Below are positions 31,011-43,164 of a DNA stretch of 64,000 nucleotides, piece after piece. Where the stretch lies: contig CM060693.1 of assembly GCA_030686995.1 (NCBI GenBank), positions 114,523,728 through 114,587,727 on the forward strand, in the 5' to 3' direction. The DNA comes from Artemisia argyi. Lineage: Eukaryota > Streptophyta > Magnoliopsida > Asterales > Asteraceae. The notes under the pieces were generated by a model. The model searched no databases. It was not told the DNA's origin and worked only from the letters and a program-made list of their open reading frames with translations. The translations under genes and the position numbers were made by a program. Position 1 is the stretch's first letter; each line of letters opens with the position of its first letter.

Positions 31011-33682
31011 GTGTCGAAGGGTGATGTTGGTAGAACGTATGCATATCAGACGGATCCAAATTGCGAGAAGACGACTCCATTATATCAGGAACAGTTGGAG
31101 TCGGTGCAAATGGATTGAAGAAAGTATTTCCATCATAATCTGCAAGTTGTGGTACTGATTGTTGCTATGGATCTTTAGCTGATTGTCTAGAGTTGGAAGC
31201 AGTTTGTCTTTCTGTTGTTGGAGATTCACTTGGAGGACCGTCTTTCTCAACAGTGGTTGTTGAATATTCTCAGGGTGTGCAGCGGAAATTGGTGAGACCT
31301 CTTGACGACGGTTTTCAATTGAATCATCAAACAGTTGAGCAAACAGGGTTTCCAATTCTTTACGGGAGAGTGACAATGGTTCAGCCGAAGATGTCGGAAA
31401 GTTTAGACGGTTAGATGCGGGTCCTAAGCTATTGTGCTTAGAAGCCATTACATTAAGCGCGGGTCCGAAACTGATTTGTTTCGAAGCCATTCCTGTTATA
31501 TCTGAAAAGAAGAAATAATAGACAAAAACAGAGAACATGGATCCCCAAGTGTAATTGGGTTCCGGATGTTAGAAGCATAAAGATGTAGTGTCAATTATCT
31601 TCTTGACACTCAGACACACTATATCAATGATTTCCTTTCTCGCCTCAGGGATAGATGTCGTGGATTTCACATTAGTTTTGGTGCAAATGTCTAAAATCTT
31701 TCCTGTAGGAATCCACCTAAGACCAATCGATTTGAAAATTCTACCCGTGGGTACCCACCTAATGTTAGATCTAGGAGATGTTTTCCTTTTAGATGCAGCG
31801 GGAGCATCACTTGGTTGAGAAAACCTATGTCCTATATTGATCCACTTCTTAGGTTTCTGACTTATGACTTTTGGTTCAACGGGTTTGTTTGTCTTAGTCG
31901 ACTGAGCCTTTTCAAGTGAATTTCCTTTTTGAAGATTTTCTAAAGCACAAACATCATGATTATTTACGCAACTACTCTTAGAAGCTAGCTAATTCCTATT
32001 AGTTTGTAGAGTACTCCTAGGTTTTGGTTTGCTACTACTAGCAGTGTTCTGTACTACAGTGGAAGGCATCACACGAGGTTTTGAACCTAAAATTCCATCC
32101 TTTTGAAGTAGCGCCTTTTTCCTAGCCTTTTCTAGATCATAGTTCTTGTACATGTCATATGTGCCATAAGACTTTTTACTTTTAATGCTCGTTTTAGACA
32201 CTGTTTTCGAACTAATCCTAGATGAGCCAGGTATAATCACGTGTTGAGATTTAGCAGACACAGATGCATTTTCCTTAGCCCAAGAATGTGGAGTGACTGG
32301 TTTTGTCAAATTGTTTTTCTCAACAACTTGGGAGGCAAACCGAGGTTTTGAAAATTTAGGTCGTTCAGATTTAAATGTAGTTGGTTGTCTAACCACTGAT
32401 TGTTTTTTGTTGTTTGAGAAGGCGGTTTCCCCAAGATTGATGGTTTTGCAAACTTAGTATCCACACTCTTGCCAGTCAGTCTTCTTAATTTGTTTTGCAA
32501 TGCAGCATGTGCAAACACCTTTGCTTGAATTTGACCTTTTAAAAGCTCATTTTCTTTAACTAATGTATCCACACGTTTACTTAGTTCATTCGAAACTTGA
32601 CCATTGTTGCCCGAAGTTAAAGATTCGTTTTGCAATTTAAGTTCAAGCGAGATGCAATGTGCCTCTAGTTTTGAAAAATCTTTATGAAACTGGACAATGG
32701 TCTTTTTGAGAAGAATGTTTTCAGACTCAAGAGTTTGGTATGATGTTTCTGTTATTGGATTATCAGGTAAGGACTCAGACTCAGAATATTTGTCAGGACA
32801 TTGAACAACATTCTGGTCAACCTCTCCTTCATTACTGAAGTTAGGTTGCACAGATTGTTGTTTCTCATTTGTAGGCATAATATGATCAACAGTAGATTGT
32901 TCCTTAACCATTTGCTCTTTGTCAAAGTTAGGTTCTGTGTCATAGATGGGTATGACATCTTCCTCATCCATCTGTCCTTTGGCAAAGTTGGGCTCTGAGT
33001 CAAAAGTGGGTTTGATATCAGCAGAATCAACATCTGTATCATTCCCCAATCTGCTGTTGTCATCTTTCTCTTCCAAAATTTTATCCTGATAGCCTGCATT
33101 ACCGATATCTGCAGTATTCCCAACAGTCCTTTCATTGTTGACTGTTCCTTCATGTGTCTGCCTTTTACTTCCATTCTCCTGTTCATTCAATTCTCTTCCT
33201 CGTTTTTGCATCTCCAGTTCTTTGACAACACTCAGATGAAGCGATCTTTCATTAAGCTCATATTCTAAGCAGCTCAGTCGTGAAGCAAGTTGATCTCTAA
33301 AAGCTTCAACCTCTATACTAGTGATATTCTCTCTCCATACATTGCATTCATATTTATAGTGTATGAGAGCTTTAAAATCTATGGTCACGAACCATTTGAA
33401 CTGTGTCTTGAGCGCTCTAAATTCTACCATGCAATCACTTCCCTGTTCAATTAGCTTTTCTAGTTGAACGATGTTTTCTTGGAGTTTCCTTTGGAAGGTT
33501 ATTTGGTTCATTTCAGTTCCGAAGAATGCAGTAAAGGTACTCCAGGAAGGAAACCATGCATCTGAGAGAATCTTGCATTGAATCTTAACCGATTCAAAAT
33601 GTGCTAAACAATTTTCTGTAGAATTGATGGCTCTTTTCTCAGCTTCAGTCATCTTTCTCTCTTGTGAACTTGTTTGATACAT
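31011..33682 (-). pseudogene. copia gag-like polyprotein region, frameshifted and stopped
   Basis: A 458-codon frame starts at 33,682. It begins with a helical gag-type region (TENCLAHFESVKIQCKIL), continues through acidic low-complexity repeats and ends with a coiled-coil-like stretch before SVDTKFAKPSILGKPP. Near 32,397 the family pattern jumps to another frame (SERPKFSKPRFASQV), which runs to a TAG at 31,989. Further family sequence (WVPTGRIF, WIPTGKIL) continues to a stop near 31,570, and a third open block (31,538-31,080) ends in NLQQQKDK. It resembles copia polyproteins abundant in Tanacetum. There are no CCHC knuckles, protease or integrase, so this was part of a non-autonomous or decayed element. 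Confidence 0.8.
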
Positions 33683-33904
33683 TTTCTCTCCCCCGTGATT
33701 GTTGCGATGAAATCGGAATAATCAAACTAAAATGTATAGTTGATATATCACACACAAAGGTCGAAATACTGAATTTTGATTTTCCCTCCAAAATTATATG
33801 AAAAAGAATTTTTTTTTTTTAATAGAAAGAAGATAGTAAGAAGATGTTAGAAAGAAACTTGTGTGATAGATGGATCTTATTGAAGGTATAGATGTAATGC
33901 CAAT

Positions 33905-34569
33905 TCTCGAAACTTAGTCAGAAAGCAGTTCTCGAAAGAATTTGAGAGTTCTCGAAAAAATATGTAATCTCGAAACTTTGGTAATTTCGAAACTGTGTTC
34001 TCGAAAAATGAGTATTTTAGAAACTTTTCAGTGTTTTAGAAACTTTTCAGTGTTCTAGAAACTTTTTAGTGTTTTAGAAACTTTTTTGTGTTTTAGAAAC
34101 TTTTCATTCTAGAAACTTTTCAGTGTTTTAGAAACTTTTCAGTGTTCTAGAAACTTTTTAGTGTTTTAGAAACTTTTCAATGTTCTAGAAACTTTTCAGT
34201 GTTCTAGAAACTTTTCAGTGTTTTAGAAACTTTTTGTGTTTTAGAAACTTTTCAGTGTTTTAGAAACTTTTCAGTGTTCTAGAAACTTAGCACCAAAACT
34301 TTCTAAATCATACAATTTAGAGAGTGTACTATGAGTCGAAGTGTTTTCTCACTTATACAAGCAAGGGAAACACCGAGTAAGCAACGGGAGCAAGTGTGTT
34401 CTCGAAACTTTGTGATTTAGAAAGATTGCTAGAATTTTGATTTTGCAAAAAAACTCATCCAAATGAAGTTTGTATTTCAAGATTCTTGTACTTCTAGTTA
34501 TAAAAACACCAAAACTTGAAGAAAGTTGCAAACTTGATGATTTTTATGAAAATTTTTTGTGTTCTAGAA
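33905..34569 (-). repeat. 19-bp minisatellite with TTCnnGAA motifs in the copia leader
   Basis: About 14 copies of a 19-bp unit (TTTTAGAAACTTTTCAGTG and variants) fill 34,011-34,287. Twelve TTCnnGAA sites lie in the region: TTCTCGAA at 33,905, 33,930, 33,950, 33,998 and 34,399; TTCTAGAA at 34,053, 34,107, 34,145, 34,183, 34,202, 34,277 and 34,562. Several are followed by AC-TTT, making three-unit heat-shock-element-like sites with one mismatch. The region lies between the 5' LTR and gag. Confidence 0.8.
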
Positions 34570-34964
34570 AACAAGTACAATAACCAAAATCGAATTTTTT
34601 AAGCTTGAAACTTTCAAAAAGATTGAAACTTTCTTGTTGGGAAAGGTTTATAACACTAGTTTGTAATAAAAAAAAGTGTTAAAACCCAAGAAAAACAAGA
34701 AAAGTAAGGATTTTTTCTTATAAAACGTGTAGGAGCTTAAAAAATTCGAAACACACAAGCTCAAAACACTTTTTTGAAAGAAAGTTTGACACTTTTTTGT
34801 TTGTTATGATTTGTAGCACAACTTTGTAAGCAAAGATGTGATAGAAACCAATAAACAAACAAGAAAGTACAAAATTTTCACAAAAATTCGAGTAGAAAAA
34901 GAGGTTTTGGATCGGATTCACTTGAAAACAAGAACTACACCTTCTTCCGGCGAATGATACCACT

Positions 34965-35319
34965 TGTTAGGTCACAATTTATGTAAACACAAGTATAAGG
35001 ATGATAGAAATAAGATGAGAAGGAGAGATGGTTGATTAAGACACTATGAGAAATAGAAATGAAAGAGTTTTCTTAGAATAATGAAATAACCAACCAAGTT
35101 TTACATGAGACCTAAGGCTTCTATTTATAAGGAAGGAGCTAGGGCAACACTCCCTATCCTTCCACTTACATTTCGTGTGGGCTTCTAAGCCCATGGACCA
35201 AAATACCTTAAGTCTAGTAAACATGTAACATAACATAAATGTAAGTAAATAATAACTTAAGCAACCTATTATTACAAATGACCGAGACTTGACAAAATAG
35301 TAAAACTTTGATCCCAACA
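34965..35319 (-). repeat. 5' LTR of the Sirevirus-like element (355 bp)
   Basis: It has the same length and ends as 25,863-26,217. The primer site is separated from it by two bases on its inner side, and the TCGAG duplication follows at 35,320. Confidence 0.92.
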
Positions 35320-35324
35320 TCGAG

Positions 35325-36382
35325 TATTCATAATCTCATAATTCATGAATTTTCATGACTCGACGTAATCAATAATCATCTTGATGCAAACAAGTTAAGT
35401 GCTTTGCATCTTTGTAAAGCATATCCCATAACGGGAAAGGATGCGTTTACGCAAAGAGACCTTTGACTTAGTTTGACCAACAAGGGAGTAAACCCGTTAC
35501 GTGATTAGAGAAGACGAAAACACGGATTATGGCCATATGAATACTTTCACTTGATGTCACATGAAATATATAAGCCGAAAATGGGAGTTTGTAAATTTGG
35601 GCTTATCTAATCTCAAAACTCGTTTCGAGTGTTCTCAATGAAGCACATAACATATTCATTCCTGTATTGAAAGATCCACATTTTTCGGGTAAGGGGAAAG
35701 CCGACTTTGAAATTTCATCCCGACTATTACAATGGCCTGGCGTGTTGCTGGCGCGTCGGAGTGCTGGCAGCACGCCAGGAGTAGTTATTGGGTCGGGAGA
35801 ATTTTTGCTAACGTTTTTTATTTTATGTGTTTCGAAGGTTTATTTGTCATCATTAAAACATAAGGAGATCTAACTAATGTTTTCCAAACATATAGGACTG
35901 ATCCCAACTGCATGATTGTACTTTATGGATTATTGTCATTACGTAAAATCATGAATATGTATCCTCTAACTTGAGATACCAGAAAACTGTCATGGGTGTA
36001 GCACATTTTTTTGTAAAATAGTCTAACACTATCCGTAACTGGTAGTAATAAGGGCTGTTTTCAGAAGTGTTGTGAAATTCCTGGGTTTTGCTTGTAGTCA
36101 AAAGAGAATTTGTTCTTTCGAATTTGTTTTGAAGAATAATATTGCTGGGCCAACGTTCAAATGATTTGGTAATATTGTTCAATCAGATATAACGAGAAAC
36201 ATAATAGTTAAATAATGGAATATCCATATTTAACATGCTATTAGTAACGAAAGGATAAGTATAATGATGAATCATTAAAGGGTTTCCAAGAAATCACACT
36301 CAGGGTCGTTCTGGGGCATTGGCGTGTTTGCTAGACGCTAACCAATGTCATTACCTATATTAAGATATCTACAAGTGGGAGT
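35325..36382. other. Intergenic or old repeat, no gene; one GC-rich hairpin
   Basis: No coding frame is convincing. At 35,736-35,779 a GC-rich inverted repeat (arms CCTGGCGTG and CACGCCAGG, with further partial pairing) stands out from AT-rich surroundings. Confidence 0.5.
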
Positions 36383-37157
36383 TGTTAAGTTTGTGGATAT
36401 ATTTAATATATGTATGACCTGATTCGAACACGAGACTATGGGATTGCACGCATTGCTTATGAGACTCAATGTTTAATAATTAAATATAAATCTTATGTTT
36501 TAATTATGAATTCACAATTAACTATTAATGGACGTTAAGTACTTAACAGAAGTAACTAACGGTCGTTAAATGTTAAAGGGATATGAAGAAAAGGAAACAA
36601 GCCAAGAGAAGGTTTCGGAAACCCTCTTGGGCTTGTGAAGTCGGCTGAACATGGGATCCCACATGGAAAACCATAGTAAATTTGACCTCTATCATAAGGG
36701 TATAAAAACATCCCCATTTATTCATTCTTTGGTACACTTGATTTCAATAGAAGGCCAATCTTCTTCTCTTCTCCCCTCTTACTCCTTGGTCGACGAGTGA
36801 AACCCCACGAAGGGATTTGCGAGTGACCTTGAGTGTAACTAAAGTGTTTGGTTAATCTATTGTTATCAAGAACCTAGCATTCGCATTGAAGCGCTAACAA
36901 TACGCGTGTACAAGACATAGATAAATCCTATTTGGATTTTTGGTGTTTCCCCGATCGACTTAGGTGTTAGTCGATTACATAAACCCTAAATATTTAGGGT
37001 TTGAGTTTCTTGATCGTTGTTTGCTTGGATTGCAAAAGGTACACTTACTATTTAGTTTTCGGTTGATTATTTATGCTTATTATGTTTAAGTCTTCTATTG
37101 CGTGCTCTTGTGATTACTGTTTAATATATGCTATGTCATGATTATTAAATTCCAACA
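36383..37157 (+). repeat. LTR-like sequence without target duplication
   Basis: It starts TGTTAAGTTTGTGG and ends AAATTCCAACA (TGTT/AACA inverted ends). GTATAAAAACATCCCC near 36,698 looks like a TATA box with a leader downstream. The flanking pentamers do not match and no primer site is seen, so it is a decayed solo LTR at best. Confidence 0.35.
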
Positions 37158-37562
37158 CATGTAATATGTGTAATTTACACATCATTTAAAAGATGACATG
37201 ACATTCTTGGTAACTTGCAAAAAAACTAAAAATTACACAACAATGAAACACTTGTGAAACTATCCATCCGACTTATATCGAAGCAGATTCCAAGATATTG
37301 CATGCAACATAAGCGTTGTGCCTTTCTTTGTAGGCCTCCACAGGTGGTTTTTCATCGCAAGAAAAGTTTGAGTGAGTAGAACACTAATGAAACTTGGTCA
37401 TTATTAATGATTTTTTTCCCTGTTAGGAACAATCCTTTTCTCAAAAAATTTGAAAAACAAACGAATTTTCTCAAGGCAAAAACAAACATGAATTGTTCTC
37501 ATCCATTACATCCATTAGTAAAATTAATCGGACACTAAGAATACAAGATTCATTAAAACTCA

Positions 37563-37961
37563 TCAAAAGGCTGGAAAAAACTTGTTAAGTTTCCACGGAA
37601 GTTTATAAAACTCATCGGTGCGAACATCTTTACCATACGTAGCAAATTTCTCCCACCAATCTTTCCCATTCTCGTTGTTTGCCCGACCAAGCGTGCAGTC
37701 TAATATCATGGCAATCGTTACTGCTACACTTGCGTGTGACATCAACACTACGGATACCATGTTGTCAAACTGCACATAGAATGCAAAACTATATATATAC
37801 ATATATGGTCGAACCCAATATTCTTTCAAACTTATTTTCAATACAAATAAAAAACTTTCACGGCACTAGAAATATATATGTCATATATAAGTAAGCATTT
37901 AGGTTTTGAATTTTTTCTTGCTTAGAAAAAAAGTCTAGGAACAGTATAAATAAGATTCTTG

Positions 37962-38008
<47 letters not shown>

Positions 38009-40869
38009 TTTTTATTATTATTTTTTTTAAAACTATTTCAATGACACTAGAGAAGTAAGACTTAAACAATAGTTCGCTTTTAGTCACCAGTGTGTGTCGT
38101 AAAATGTCTTTTGTGATGTTTAAGCAATAAACAATAAGTTAGACATACCCATCTTGAATGTGTGTGCAGCGGACTATGATTGGAGGCGACCCATTGTTCT
38201 CTAAAGAACTGTGGAATTGAAAGTCCGAGCGAGAAAGACAAGCCTAATATGAATTTCGTTCTGAAACTGTTGAGGTTACAGAACTGCAAGTGACATAGAC
38301 CTGCTGAAGCTGCATATGAACAACGTATGTTATAGCTAATGAATAAGATTATAAATAAAATTATATAGCCATAGAATGTATTTTGGGACATACACACACA
38401 ACCGAAAAAGATGCAGTATAATGCTGCAGCTATTGGCAATGGTATTGAAGCAAAAATTGCTCCAAATTTACCTGTCAAAGAGATAAAACCAATTAGCATT
38501 ATATCTAGTGATATCCAGTTAGGGAGATACGAGATAGGATTTAGTAGTGGATACCAAAGACAGAAAAGAAGATCATGAAAGCAGCTGATATCTGAATCAC
38601 ATGCCGACTTCCAACACGTGTAAATGCCAATGCACCACAATTTTCACTATAAATCACAACATTTTGCTATGTAAGGACAAATGAAATTGGGGTAAATGTT
38701 GTAGATGTTTAAAAAGATCGTTATATTGAGGTCATTACATGGATGCAGAAAATCCAGTTACGCTACCGCACAGGCCACCAAGAAAAGTCCCTAATCCCTA
38801 GCATAAAGAAAAAAATGTTTAAATTTTTTGAAAAGGGACATACAAGAAATCAGGGTGGGCATTCTTGACTATTTTCTTTTTAATAGGTCAACTTATGACA
38901 TGTTTTATCTCAACTGGGTTAAAAATATTTTATTATTTTGAATGTAGTATTGTTTTTCAATCAAAATTATAGCAAATTACTTATTGATAACCTATCTGAC
39001 GAATCGACAAGAACAACACAAACCAACCCGACCCATTTTGACGTGTATTAATAGAAGATCCTCACCCAATGAACCACCCACCCATCTTGCCAACTCTGAC
39101 ACAAAAAAGACCACATACGAAAAATAACATTTGTTGCAACATACCAGCCATCCAATACCGCGACTCAAAATAGAAGGTGGGACAGGAGTGGCACTTCCGT
39201 ATCTTGCTGTTGCCAGAAATGAGCCAGTAGACTGCAAATGAAAAGCTTTTGACATGAATTCAGGAATGAAATGATGAGCGAAAACTTGAATAAAGATGAT
39301 ACCTCAATGGAGGAGACGAAGGATGCAAATATCAACACCATAACATCTCCTGCATCAAAAGTGGGAGTGCCCCATTGAAATGGATAAGGAACATATATCC
39401 TGCATGTTCTGAGTTATTTAGCAACGTATATAATAAGATCACACAAAGGTACAAATAAATTATGCACTTTTTCTACATCTAGTTATAAAGAAAAGATCAC
39501 CATGGAGCTCCATTAATAAGTCCAGAACTATCGGTACGACAAGTGTTAAATGTTTCTGTAGATTTGTTATAGGCACCACTCCATGTTAAAATTCCAGCAC
39601 AAGTCCATGCAATTGGAACTGAGAACAGCACCGCAAACCTATCACATATTGGCCTCTTGGAGGTTATATATGGAGGAAGATACTGAAAAGGGTAAAATAA
39701 AACTAAGTTAATTGAAGTTTCTGTTTGGGAAATTACTCATAAATGGTGTTAAAACTTGCCTGTGAGATGAGGACCATCAACACCAACTCTGCAAGCCCGA
39801 TTTCCACACATTTCCCCATCTGAAAGAACAAAAATATTATACGAAACATATATACTACTATCTTTTAAAAAGAATAGAAAGTGATCAAAGCCATGGATGG
39901 CTAGATGCAAATTATTCTTACCATGGGAAAAGCAAGAGAGTATAGCACAAGTCCAGTAAAAGTAACAAGAGGAACAACTGAAAGAGGGCTAAGATACCTA
40001 TATATATACACCATTCGTGATTATAAAATAAAGCAGTATAAATAAAACTAAACAGCTAAACTAGATACTATCAAATGCTTTACTTGACAATATTTTGCCA
40101 CAAGCCAAGGAATCCAAGGATCATCTGGAAAGCTGAGGCGATGACCAGAGCACCTTGTATCCCTCTCATGGTTTGTGCAAACCTCTATAAAGTTTCGTAA
40201 CATATCAGATAAACATTAGAAAGAAGGTGAAGTATATATATAAGACCGTACGAAATAAATGGATTGATATGATTTACTTACCTCGTGAGGTTCCTGGTAT
40301 GTATTGTATCTTTTTGCATGAATAATGGAATAAACCGGGATTAGAAATGCATGTGCTCCACTAACGACCGATGGTAATCGAGTGCCAAACATAGTTTGCA
40401 TTAAAGTGTTGAATCCTGTAAGAAAAAGAAGTGTTTGGATCACCCTGGCTTTCTCAGCCTAGATTGATCCAGCATGATTCAAAAGACATTTCTTTATTCA
40501 ATTTAATGTTTAATTCATATAAATACCATCACTTACATTGTCACCACCCATTTGAGAAACTGTCATGGTTGATATAAAAACAGTGTTACCAAGAGTCAAA
40601 ATATAATGCTGAAATCCCAATAAAACAGCTTCCTCTGCATTTGCAAAGATACATAAGCTGCATGTTTCTATATGAGCCGTTACTGCATACATATATATAT
40701 AAGATCAAAAAGTATTGATCGAATTCTTACTCCATGGGGGTGGACTATTAACACAATACTGAACACCCGAAAGTTGGTCCATTGTTGGGTGTGGCTGCAA
40801 CTCTTGCTTAGGAGCAGCTGCTTGTTTTGGAGCGGCTTGCTTTGGCTCACCTTGACCTACGTTAGCCAT
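37563..40869 (-). CDS. Nucleobase-ascorbate transporter (NAT/NCS2 family), 14 exons
   Basis: The product is predicted to be a plasma-membrane permease of the NCS2 family, which in plants moves uracil, xanthine or related nucleobases with protons; the substrate here is not shown. Exons in transcript order: 40731-40869, 40537-40634, 40282-40458, 40084-40184, 39922-39997, 39760-39819, 39501-39682, 39303-39399, 39145-39231, 38739-38797, 38555-38646, 38394-38471, 38149-38309, 37563-37769. They total 1,614 bp and join in frame to 537 residues, the usual plant NAT length. The N-terminus is Gln/Ala/Pro-rich, then comes the TM1 QH motif (LGFQHYILTLG), FGTRLPSVV, RGIQGALVIAS, SILSRGIGW, the NAT signature ENCGALAFTR, FCNLNSFRTKFILG and the C-terminal EFYKLPWKLNKFFP. 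Most hydrophobic blocks align with the NAT6/7-like plant subclade. The intron after exon 6 uses a GC donor (CAG|GCAAGT). Splice sites were chosen by eye for frame and homology. Confidence 0.93.
37967..38003. repeat. Poly(T) tract in the last NAT intron
   Basis: An uninterrupted T run of about 35 nt lies on the plus strand between exons 13 and 14 of the NAT gene, so it is poly(A) in the transcript. Confidence 0.9.
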
Positions 40870-41163
40870 TTTTGTTATGAGAAATGGCTAAAACTGAAGA
40901 ATATATAAACTTGAAATTTATGTATGCAATTAATATTGAATTGATGATTATGCAAATTTGGATGAATGTATGTGAACGTTACTGATTCATTAATCATTAG
41001 TCATAACTTCTACAATATCGAATTTATTGACATCATAAGCAAAACAATTACTCAATGTTTAAAGACAAATCATATTCAAATATAAAAGCTTTATTGTCCA
41101 TCAATATAATGGCGAGTTTGAATTATTTTTTTAATAACTTATTACATAAACATATGTGCAGTT
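40870..41163. other. NAT upstream region
   Basis: This AT-rich upstream and promoter region of the NAT gene carries no element I can name with confidence. Confidence 0.4.
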
Positions 41164-41173
41164 ATTTGCAGTA

Positions 41174-41567
41174 GGGTAGGGATCCAGTGAGAAGAAAACT
41201 TAAAATGAGAAGGATGAGAAATAACTATAACCATACATTTGAGATGCATCGACTTGATTTAGATGCATCTCTATTCATTTAGATGCATCCCAATTAGTTC
41301 CGAAAAATGATTTGAAGTGAAAACGATGCAAAGTAGTACTAACAACAAATTTGATCCGCAGAGGACGAAAAATGTATTAGATTTTTCTAACTTGATGAAA
41401 TGCATCTAATATATGTATATGCATCTAATTTTTTGCTAGAAAATATATTATAGTGCATCTAAAAGATTAGGGATGCATCTAATTTAAGTCGATGCATCTC
41501 AAATGTGCGGTTATAGTTATTTCTCATCCTTCTTATTTTAAGTTTTCTTCTCATTTGATCCTAAGTC
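41174..41567. mobile_element. Mutator-like MITE, 394 bp, 10-bp target duplication
   Basis: Long terminal inverted repeats of about 90 bp (GTGAGAAGAAAACTTAAAAT near the left end mirrored near the right end) flank a short centre rich in GATGCATCT. The perfect decamer ATTTGCAGTA occurs on both sides, at 41,164-41,173 and 41,568-41,577, the 9-11 bp duplication typical of Mutator-like elements. Confidence 0.85.
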
Positions 41568-42075
41568 ATTTGCAGTAATATGAGAATAAATAACTTTCAA
41601 AAAAAAAAAGAAAAAAAGAAAAACAAGAAGCTAATTTAGTATCTCTTGAGAGACTCAATGTGCCTAGTTTTTTAACATAAGTTTCTCAACATCCATTGAG
41701 AAGAAGATATACGATTAATAAATTTTCATATCATCTAATGCTATGAAGTTGAGAAGATTTGATACATCATCCAAATGCTGCTCACTCTACTATGATTAGT
41801 AGAACTATCAAGAGGTTTGTAACTTCTTACGAAAGCATGATATTGGTACATTATTTTCAACATTTAAATGTGTATAGGGACTGAGGGGCATCTAGTTCCT
41901 AGCTTGTATCTTCATGATGAAAAATTTGATCAAAACAATAACATTCAAAGGGTGATTTGGCATACAGCTTACTATAGACGTAAAATGGTGAGAGATGGGA
42001 TGATGACTATGAGATAACTATAGTCGTAAAATAATGGGTGACGGGACGATGTCGTCATAGTCAAGAATCTATGTG

Positions 42076-42495
42076 CACTACAAAAAGTAATGCTATTCTC
42101 CACACTTATTTTGTCACGGTATGTTCAACTGTGGACTTTTTTTTTTTTATATATAGATAATAATTTTGCTACATTTATAGGTGTGACAAATACTTAAAAA
42201 ACAATCTACATATATAAGTGTGAATAATTTCAATAAAGTTACAGTTATAGATGTAGCAAATGTCTTCACACTTTTATTTTTGAATATTTTTTGCAATTTG
42301 CCACACTTTTAGGTGTGGACATTCAAAGAATGTTTCCACACTTTTAACCATAGATAATATCTCCACACTTGTATGTGTAGCAAAATTTGTCACACCCATT
42401 ATTACCACACTTGAGAAAATCAATAATTTTACACATTTCTAAATGTGGTCATTTGGCTTTTAAAATGTGAAGAATTCAACTAGTTTTTTGTAGTG
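42076..42495. mobile_element. CACTA-type MITE, 420 bp, 3-bp duplication
   Basis: The ends are CACTACAAAAAG and TTTTTTGTAGTG, flanked by GTG on both sides (42,073-42,075 and 42,496-42,498). Subterminal copies of a TCCACACTTTTA..GGTGTGG-like motif recur inside in both orientations, as in CACTA elements. There is no transposase. Confidence 0.85.
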
Positions 42496-42789
42496 GTGGA
42501 AGATAAGAAATGTGGTATCCTGCCTTACATTACGGTTACAACTTACGTGTCGAAATAAATTAGCGCAGGAACTTAAGGTGATGACTTTTTTGTTAGTCTC
42601 AATTTGGATTCATCAAAAACAGATACCAGACATTGTATAATATTTGTAATGTAAGATGCATCGAAACCATATCACCTGTAAGGCCATCTGTACACAAGGG
42701 TCGGGCCAAGAGTACTGAATACGAAAATTATTAAACTAACCGAAACTTAACTAATCTTCTATCTGATACAAATCAATTTAATTATATTA

Positions 42790-43130
42790 TATATATATAC
42801 TAAAGATGGGGAGGATGTTGGTGCGACCACTGTAGCAGCTACAGTGGTTTCTACAGTTTTTTTTTTTTTTCATCTAATCCATTTTCCAAAACCGATCCAA
42901 ACAACACTTCCGAATCCGATCCGAAACAATACCAAATCAAAACCAAACCAAATCCATCTAACCTAAATAAATCTCGGACTAGCCGTGACTCGCCGTTTGT
43001 CACGGCTCGACTGTCGAACAAACAAACTAACAACCCAAACGGATCCGAAATCTAATCCAAGCCCTACAAAACTAAAACTATACACTTAATCATAAGAAAA
43101 TTGAATAAAAATTACACAACACTTTATAAT

Positions 43131-43164
<34 letters not shown>

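Larger units (their letters stand above)
25863..35319 (-). mobile_element. Sirevirus-like Ty1/copia element, internally deleted, TSD TCGAG
   Basis: Two 355-bp LTRs bound the element, and TCGAG is duplicated at 25,858-25,862 and 35,320-35,324. Element orientation is minus: 5' LTR 34,965-35,319, primer site at 34,951-34,962 (TGGTATCATTCG, first 8 nt matching tRNA-iMet), a 1.3 kb leader, a gag-like region, a small pol remnant, 4.1 kb of 3' non-coding sequence with repeated polypurine tracts, and the 3' LTR. The LTRs differ at about five positions by hand count. The gag sequence, leader and multiple tracts fit Sireviruses. Protease, integrase and nearly all reverse transcriptase are gone. Confidence 0.9.
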
